Assembly (NCBI GenBank): GCA_040902585.1
Contig: JBBDXA010000186.1
Location: 1-18,539 of the forward strand
Direction: 5' to 3'
DNA length: 18,539 bases
DNA from: JBBDXA01 sp040902585
Lineage (GTDB): Bacteria; Planctomycetota; Phycisphaerae; Phycisphaerales; Phycisphaeraceae
Every line of letters starts with the position of its first letter. The stretch's first letter is position 1. A model generated the notes under the pieces. It ran no database searches. It saw only the letters and a program-made list of their open reading frames with translations, and had not been told where the DNA came from. A program made the translations under genes and the position numbers. Below are positions 15,590 to 18,539 of this stretch, piece after piece.

Positions 15590-15679
15590 AAACCCGATGG
15601 CGAGTCCGCGAGCCGTCGGGGTATCCGTGGTCGAACGACGTGCGCTACCCCGACGGCTCGCGGACTCGCCATCGGGCTT
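15590..15679. repeat. Long perfect inverted repeat (stem-loop), REP-like
   Basis: Arms 15593-15623 and 15646-15676 are exact reverse complements over 31 bases, extendable to 34 with one mismatch, around a 22-base loop. The GC-rich arm contains CGAGTCCGCGAGCCGTCGGG. It lies in the non-coding gap between the divergent flagellar operon and the methyltransferase gene, upstream of both, so it is not placed as a terminator for either. Confidence 0.85.
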
Positions 15680-15731
15680 GGTGAAGGACGGCGCGTACGT
15701 GGTATCGTGTCTCCCTCTATAAGGATCACCC

Positions 15732-16541
15732 GTGAGCTTCGCACACGATCACAACAAACGCGCCTGGGATGACCGCGCCAAGAAAGGCCTCGTCTTCGCC
15801 CGGCCCGCCAGCGGCGAGGACATCGAGACCATGGCCGCCAAGCTCATCAAGAGCAAGTGGCTCGACGGCGGCGTCAAGGGCAAACGCGTGCTCTGTCTGG
15901 CGGCGGGCGGCGGCAGGCAGAGCGTGCTATATGCCGAGGCTGGGGCGCATGTCACCGTCGTCGATATCAGCCCGGCCATGCTCGCGCTGGATCGGCAGGT
16001 CGCCACCGATCGCAAGCTGGATATCCGCGTGGTCGAAGCGTCGATGGATGACCTTTCGCCGCTGACTGATGCGTACTTTGATGTCGTGATTCAGCCGGTG
16101 AGCACGTGCTATGTGCCGGACATTCGCAAGGTGTACGATGAAGTCGCGCGGGTGATGGCGGCGGGCGGAATTTACTCGAGTCAGCACAAGCAGCCGGTGA
16201 GTCTGCAATCGGACACCAAGCCCGCGCCCGGCGGCCGCGGCTACGAGCTGACCGAAGCGTACTATCGCCGCACGCCGCTGCCGGAGGTGACGGGCAGCAT
16301 TCACCGCGAGTCGGGCACGATCGAATACCTGCATCGCTGGGAGCAGCTCGTGGGCGGGATGTGCCGCGCGGGGTTTGTGATTGAAGATCTGGTGGAGCCC
16401 AACCACATGGAAGACGCGGCTGAGCCGGGCACCTTCGGGCATCGCAGTCGGTATGTGCCGCCGTATGTCTTGATCAAGGCGCGGCGGATCAGCGAGGCGG
16501 GCGGGTTGTTGCCGGGGCTGCGGAGATTGTGGACGCCGTGA
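15732..16541 (+). CDS. Class I SAM-dependent methyltransferase
   Basis: A 269-aa cytoplasmic methyltransferase with a Rossmann-type SAM site. Motif I is VLCLAAGGGRQSVLYAEAG (about residues 53-71), followed by VTVVDISPAML (acidic ribose-binding position) and an FDVVIQPVSTCYVPD post-motif; the ARVMAAGGIYSSQH segment is the usual motif III. AGGGR differs from the common GxGxG but is frequent in this broad family. The C-terminal third (RRTPLPEVTGSIHRESGT, YLHRWEQLVGGMCRAGFVIE) resembles ubiquinone/cobalamin-pathway-type methyltransferases, but the substrate cannot be assigned. GTG 15732 is supported by AAGGA six bases upstream. A TATAAG overlaps that ribosome site, so the promoter is unclear. Confidence 0.85.
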   Translation: MSFAHDHNKRAWDDRAKKGLVFARPASGEDIETMAAKLIKSKWLDGGVKGKRVLCLAAGGGRQSVLYAEAGAHVTVVDISPAMLALDRQVATDRKLDIRVVEASMDDLSPLTDAYFDVVIQPVSTCYVPDIRKVYDEVARVMAAGGIYSSQHKQPVSLQSDTKPAPGGRGYELTEAYYRRTPLPEVTGSIHRESGTIEYLHRWEQLVGGMCRAGFVIEDLVEPNHMEDAAEPGTFGHRSRYVPPYVLIKARRISEAGGLLPGLRRLWTP

Positions 16542-16548
16542 GGCAGGG

Positions 16549-16576
16549 GACCCACCCACAGGAGTGGGTGGGCTTT
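16549..16576 (+). terminator. Hairpin terminator of the methyltransferase gene, copy 1 of a repeated palindrome
   Basis: CCCACCCAC (16551-16559), loop AGGA, GTGGGTGGG (16564-16572): a perfect nine-pair GC-rich stem starting nine bases after the methyltransferase stop and followed by CTTT and T-rich sequence. The 28-base block is repeated exactly, inverted, at 17236-17263, downstream of pcm. Confidence 0.7.
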
Positions 16577-16606
16577 CGTTGGTTTCACTGTTTTGATTTT
16601 GACTCT

Positions 16607-16648
16607 TGTCTCCTGTCTCCTGTCCCCTGTCCCCTGTCCCCTGTCTCC
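16607..16648 (+). repeat. Heptamer tandem repeat, six units TGTCYCC
   Basis: Six uninterrupted 7-mers (TGTCTCC twice, TGTCCCC three times, TGTCTCC once). It lies about 30 bases beyond the hairpin at 16549-16576 and upstream of the rpiB promoter; no coding role is seen. Confidence 0.9.
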
Positions 16649-16662
16649 TTCCCCAGCTCTCC

Positions 16663-16691
16663 TTTGCACTCCCCGTGCTGCCCGTCATAAT
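16663..16691 (+). promoter_or_regulatory. Sigma70-type promoter of rpiB
   Basis: TTTGCA (16663-16668) and CATAAT (16686-16691) are separated by 17 bases. The predicted start near 16698 is followed by a strong ribosome site AAGGAG (16705-16710). This gives rpiB its own transcript, isolated from the gene upstream by the hairpin at 16549. Confidence 0.5.
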
Positions 16692-16716
16692 GTCCCCACC
16701 TTCCAAGGAGTTCCCC

Positions 16717-17166
16717 ATGAAGATCGCCATTGCCTGTGACCACGGCGGGTTCCCGCTCAAGAGCACGATCATCGGCCTCGTCAAAGGCATGGGCCACGAA
16801 GTGATGGACCTGGGCGCCCACGAGCTGGACAACAGCGATGATTACCCCGACTTCGCCCGCTACGTCGGCCAGGCGATCCAGCACAAGCAGGCGGAGCGCG
16901 GCATCATCATCTGCGGCTCAGGCGTCGGTGCCTGCGTCGCCGCCAACAAGCTCAAAGGCGTGCGGGCCGGGCTGTGTCACGACACCTACTCCGCCGCCCA
17001 GAGCGTCGAGCATGATGATGTGAACGTCCTTTGCCTGGGCGCCCGCATCGTCGGCGAAGCGCTCGTGAAGGAACTGGTCAAGGCCTTCGTCAACGCCCAG
17101 TTCACCCACGAAGAACGCCACGCGCGACGACTGGAAAAAGTCAACGCGATGGAACAGGGCGGATGA
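16717..17166 (+). CDS. rpiB: Ribose-5-phosphate isomerase B
   Basis: A 149-aa RpiB/LacAB-family sugar isomerase that interconverts ribose 5-phosphate and ribulose 5-phosphate in the pentose phosphate pathway. The N-terminal KIAIACDHGGFPLK carries the conserved Asp-His phosphate/substrate residues. ICGSGVGACVAANK holds the catalytic Cys and the anion hole, and HDDVNVLCLGARIVG is the usual C-terminal motif. Length matches the family. AAGGAG six bases upstream fixes ATG 16717; the open frame extends back through the heptamer repeat to 16606, but that extension is not coding. It is flanked on both sides by identical palindromic terminators and faces pcm tail to tail. Confidence 0.95.
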   Translation: MKIAIACDHGGFPLKSTIIGLVKGMGHEVMDLGAHELDNSDDYPDFARYVGQAIQHKQAERGIIICGSGVGACVAANKLKGVRAGLCHDTYSAAQSVEHDDVNVLCLGARIVGEALVKELVKAFVNAQFTHEERHARRLEKVNAMEQGG

Positions 17167-17177
17167 GGGGAGAGGGG

Positions 17178-17214
<37 letters not shown>

Positions 17215-17235
17215 GAAAAATAAACTGCGATCATC

Positions 17236-17263
17236 AAAGCCCACCCACTCCTGTGGGTGGGTC
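17236..17263 (-). terminator. Hairpin terminator between pcm and rpiB, copy 2 of the repeated palindrome
   Basis: The exact inverse of 16549-16576. On the - strand it is the same stem with an AGGA loop, followed by CTTT and an AT-rich stretch (AGTTTATTTTT), 14 bases past the pcm stop. As a palindrome it could also stop rpiB transcripts arriving from the other side. Confidence 0.7.
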
Positions 17264-17277
17264 TTCGATTCCCCGCA

Positions 17278-17925
17278 TCACGCCCATCCCTGTTCCCCGA
17301 TCAGCGGCACGAATTTACACTCCATCGTCCGCTGCTCGATCCATTCTTCCCCTTCGTATCGCGCGATGATCAGGTTCTGCTCAGAGCGATCGCCGACGGG
17401 GATGACGATCCTTCCGCCCGCCGCCAACTGCTCTCGCAAGGCCGGCGGTACGCGCGGAGCGCCTGCCGTGACGAGGATGCGGTCATAAGGCGACAGGGCC
17501 GGGTACCCCATCGATCCATCGCCCACCACAAACGTCAGACCCGCGTCCAGTTCCAGCGTCGCCAGCATTTCCTTCGCGAAGCTGCTGAGACCTTCGTGGC
17601 GTTCCATCGTCACCACTTCCGCGCCCAGGGTCGCGAGGATCGCCGTTTGATATCCGCTGCCCGTGCCGACCTCCAGCACCCGGCAGCCCGGCTGCACATC
17701 GAGCATCCCCGTCATGAGCGCGACGATGTAAGGCTGACTGATCGTCTGGCCGTCGCGTGTCGCAAGAGCGCGGTCGGCATAGGCATCCTCGACGGGCAGC
17801 GAAGGCACGAACCGGTGCCGGGGGATCGCCTCCATCGCCGCCAGCACGCGCTCGTCGCGAATGCCGCGAGCGCGAAGCTGCGACTCGACCATTCGCCGCG
17901 CGGCGTCAGCGTGTGTGTGGCTCAT
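17278..17925 (-). CDS. pcm: Protein-L-isoaspartate O-methyltransferase
   Basis: A 215-aa enzyme that methylates L-isoaspartyl residues of damaged proteins with SAM, starting their repair. Motifs are MVESQLRARGIRDERVLAAM, IPRHRFVP, the family signature DGQTISQPYIVALMTGMLD, SAM motif I RVLEVGTGSGYQTAILATLG, then VVGDGSMGYPALSPYDRILV, TAGAPRVPPALREQL, GGRIVIPVG and the C-terminal FVPLIGEQGW. Length and motif order are canonical. Start ATG 17925 follows AGGA at some distance. It is divergent from flgI and convergent with rpiB; transcription ends at the hairpin at 17236-17263. Confidence 0.95.
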   Translation of the reverse strand: MSHTHADAARRMVESQLRARGIRDERVLAAMEAIPRHRFVPSLPVEDAYADRALATRDGQTISQPYIVALMTGMLDVQPGCRVLEVGTGSGYQTAILATLGAEVVTMERHEGLSSFAKEMLATLELDAGLTFVVGDGSMGYPALSPYDRILVTAGAPRVPPALREQLAAGGRIVIPVGDRSEQNLIIARYEGEEWIEQRTMECKFVPLIGEQGWA

Positions 17926-17967
17926 ACGTCGCGCATCCTAATCGAGCCGGCCCTTCAAGACAGCGAC

Positions 17968-17983
17968 TGGCATACAGGTTGCT
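17968..17983 (+). promoter_or_regulatory. Sigma54 promoter of flgI
   Basis: TGGCAT (17968-17973), ACAGG, TTGCT (17979-17983) match the -24/-12 sigma54 consensus with exact spacing. The expected start near 17994 leaves about 35 bases before ATG 18029. It shares ACTGGCAT and TTGC with the site upstream of the flgF operon. Confidence 0.75.
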
Positions 17984-18028
17984 CCCTTTACCCTCAGACT
18001 CATGCCCCCTTACCGAAACAGGCAAAAA

Positions 18029-18539
18029 ATGCGCGATCGAATGAAGTCTCTCATCACGCTCCTGCTCGCTTCGCTCTTCATGGCGACGAGCGCTGCCCAC
18101 GGGGTGCAGGTGCAGGATCTGATCCGCCTTAAGGGCGCTGAGGCCAACAAGCTCGTGGGCATGGGCATCATCGTCGGCCTCAAAGGCACGGGCGATGGCG
18201 GCAAATTCGCCCCTTCCGTCCGCAGTCTCGCCTCGGCGATTCAGAACCTGGTGGACCCGACCGTGATCGCCGCGGAACTGAAAGACACGAAGAACGTCGC
18301 GCTGGTGGCGATCAGCGTGAGCCTGCCCGCTTCAGGCGTGCGCGAAGGCGACAAGGTCGATGTGCATGTCAGCGCGATCGCTGCGAAAAGCTTAGAAGGC
18401 GGGCGATTGTTTCTTGTGCCGCTCATCGGCCCGATGAAGAATTCGCCCGTCTTCGCTTTTGCTGAAGGCGCGGTGGTGATCGAGGACAAGAACGTCCCCA
18501 CGGTGGGCCTGATCCGAAGCGGCGCCCAGCTCACGCGCG
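18029..18539 (+). CDS. flgI: Flagellar basal body P-ring protein FlgI, 3' end outside the window
   Basis: The first 170 codons of FlgI, the periplasmic P-ring subunit. A signal peptide (MKSLITLLLASLFMATSAAHG) leads into VQVQDLIRLKGAEANKLVGM, then GIIVGLKGTGDGG, KNVALVAISVSLPASGVREG, DKVDVHVSAIAAKSLEGGRL and FLVPLIGPMKNSPVFAFAEG, all clear FlgI landmarks. The frame runs off the window edge. Starts at 18002, 18029 and 18041 are possible; 18029 is chosen because AGG lies six bases upstream and because the sigma54 start near 17994 would leave only eight leader bases for 18002. It is not next to flgH but is on the opposite strand about 5.9 kb away with its own sigma54 promoter. Confidence 0.93.
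   Translation, partial: MRDRMKSLITLLLASLFMATSAAHGVQVQDLIRLKGAEANKLVGMGIIVGLKGTGDGGKFAPSVRSLASAIQNLVDPTVIAAELKDTKNVALVAISVSLPASGVREGDKVDVHVSAIAAKSLEGGRLFLVPLIGPMKNSPVFAFAEGAVVIEDKNVPTVGLIRSGAQLTR

Noticed and set aside
16606..16716. Extended N-terminus of rpiB through the heptamer repeat
   Set aside because: AAGGAG at 16705-16710 and the canonical RpiB start KIAIACDHGG fix the ATG at 16717.

Overview
The window is a GC-rich, gene-dense piece of a bacterial chromosome that is almost certainly from a Planctomycetota member, probably near Phycisphaerae. The main reason is two large secreted proteins carrying the planctomycete-type cytochrome c domain (PSCyt1) plus DUF1549 and DUF1553, each followed by a DUF1501 protein with a Tat-like signal. 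This gene pairing is a hallmark of the phylum. No rRNA, tRNA, CRISPR array or insertion-sequence transposase is visible.

Layout. (1) 1-1007: 3' part of an aldehyde dehydrogenase gene that begins upstream of the window. (2) 1157-11398: two tandem PSCyt1/DUF1549/DUF1553 + DUF1501 pairs, all on the + strand. Each pair is split by a small DNA-binding or antitoxin-like gene. In pair 1 this is a two-gene cassette (118-aa protein + HNH endonuclease) whose sigma70-like promoter would start transcription on the A of the start codon (leaderless). In pair 2 it is a lone ribbon-helix-helix gene on the - strand. (3) 11452-15399, - strand: a flagellar rod/ring operon in the order small unknown ORF, flgF, flgG, flgA, flgH. 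(4) 15732-17925: three housekeeping-type genes, a SAM methyltransferase (+), rpiB (+) and pcm (-). (5) 18029-end, +: the 5' part of flgI, which is displaced from flgH and inverted.

Two themes stand out. First, both flagellar transcription units are preceded by near-ideal sigma54 (-24/-12) promoters of the same form, TGGCAT-N5-TTGC, on opposite strands. This would co-regulate flgI with the detached flgFGAH operon. Second, the window is rich in short repeats: heptamer tandem arrays at four sites (two inside genes, in frame), an octamer array between flgF and flgG, and three unrelated palindromic elements. In three places a heptamer array lies beside a palindrome. The three arrays share the pattern CTGNCYC, and one identical 28-bp palindrome occurs twice as a likely terminator on either side of rpiB. 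One array-plus-palindrome unit has entered a DUF1549 gene without breaking the reading frame.

Assignments for the flagellar, rpiB, pcm, aldehyde dehydrogenase and DUF-family genes come from recognisable motifs in the translations. The toxin-antitoxin-like reading of the HNH cassette and the mobility of the repeats are inference.
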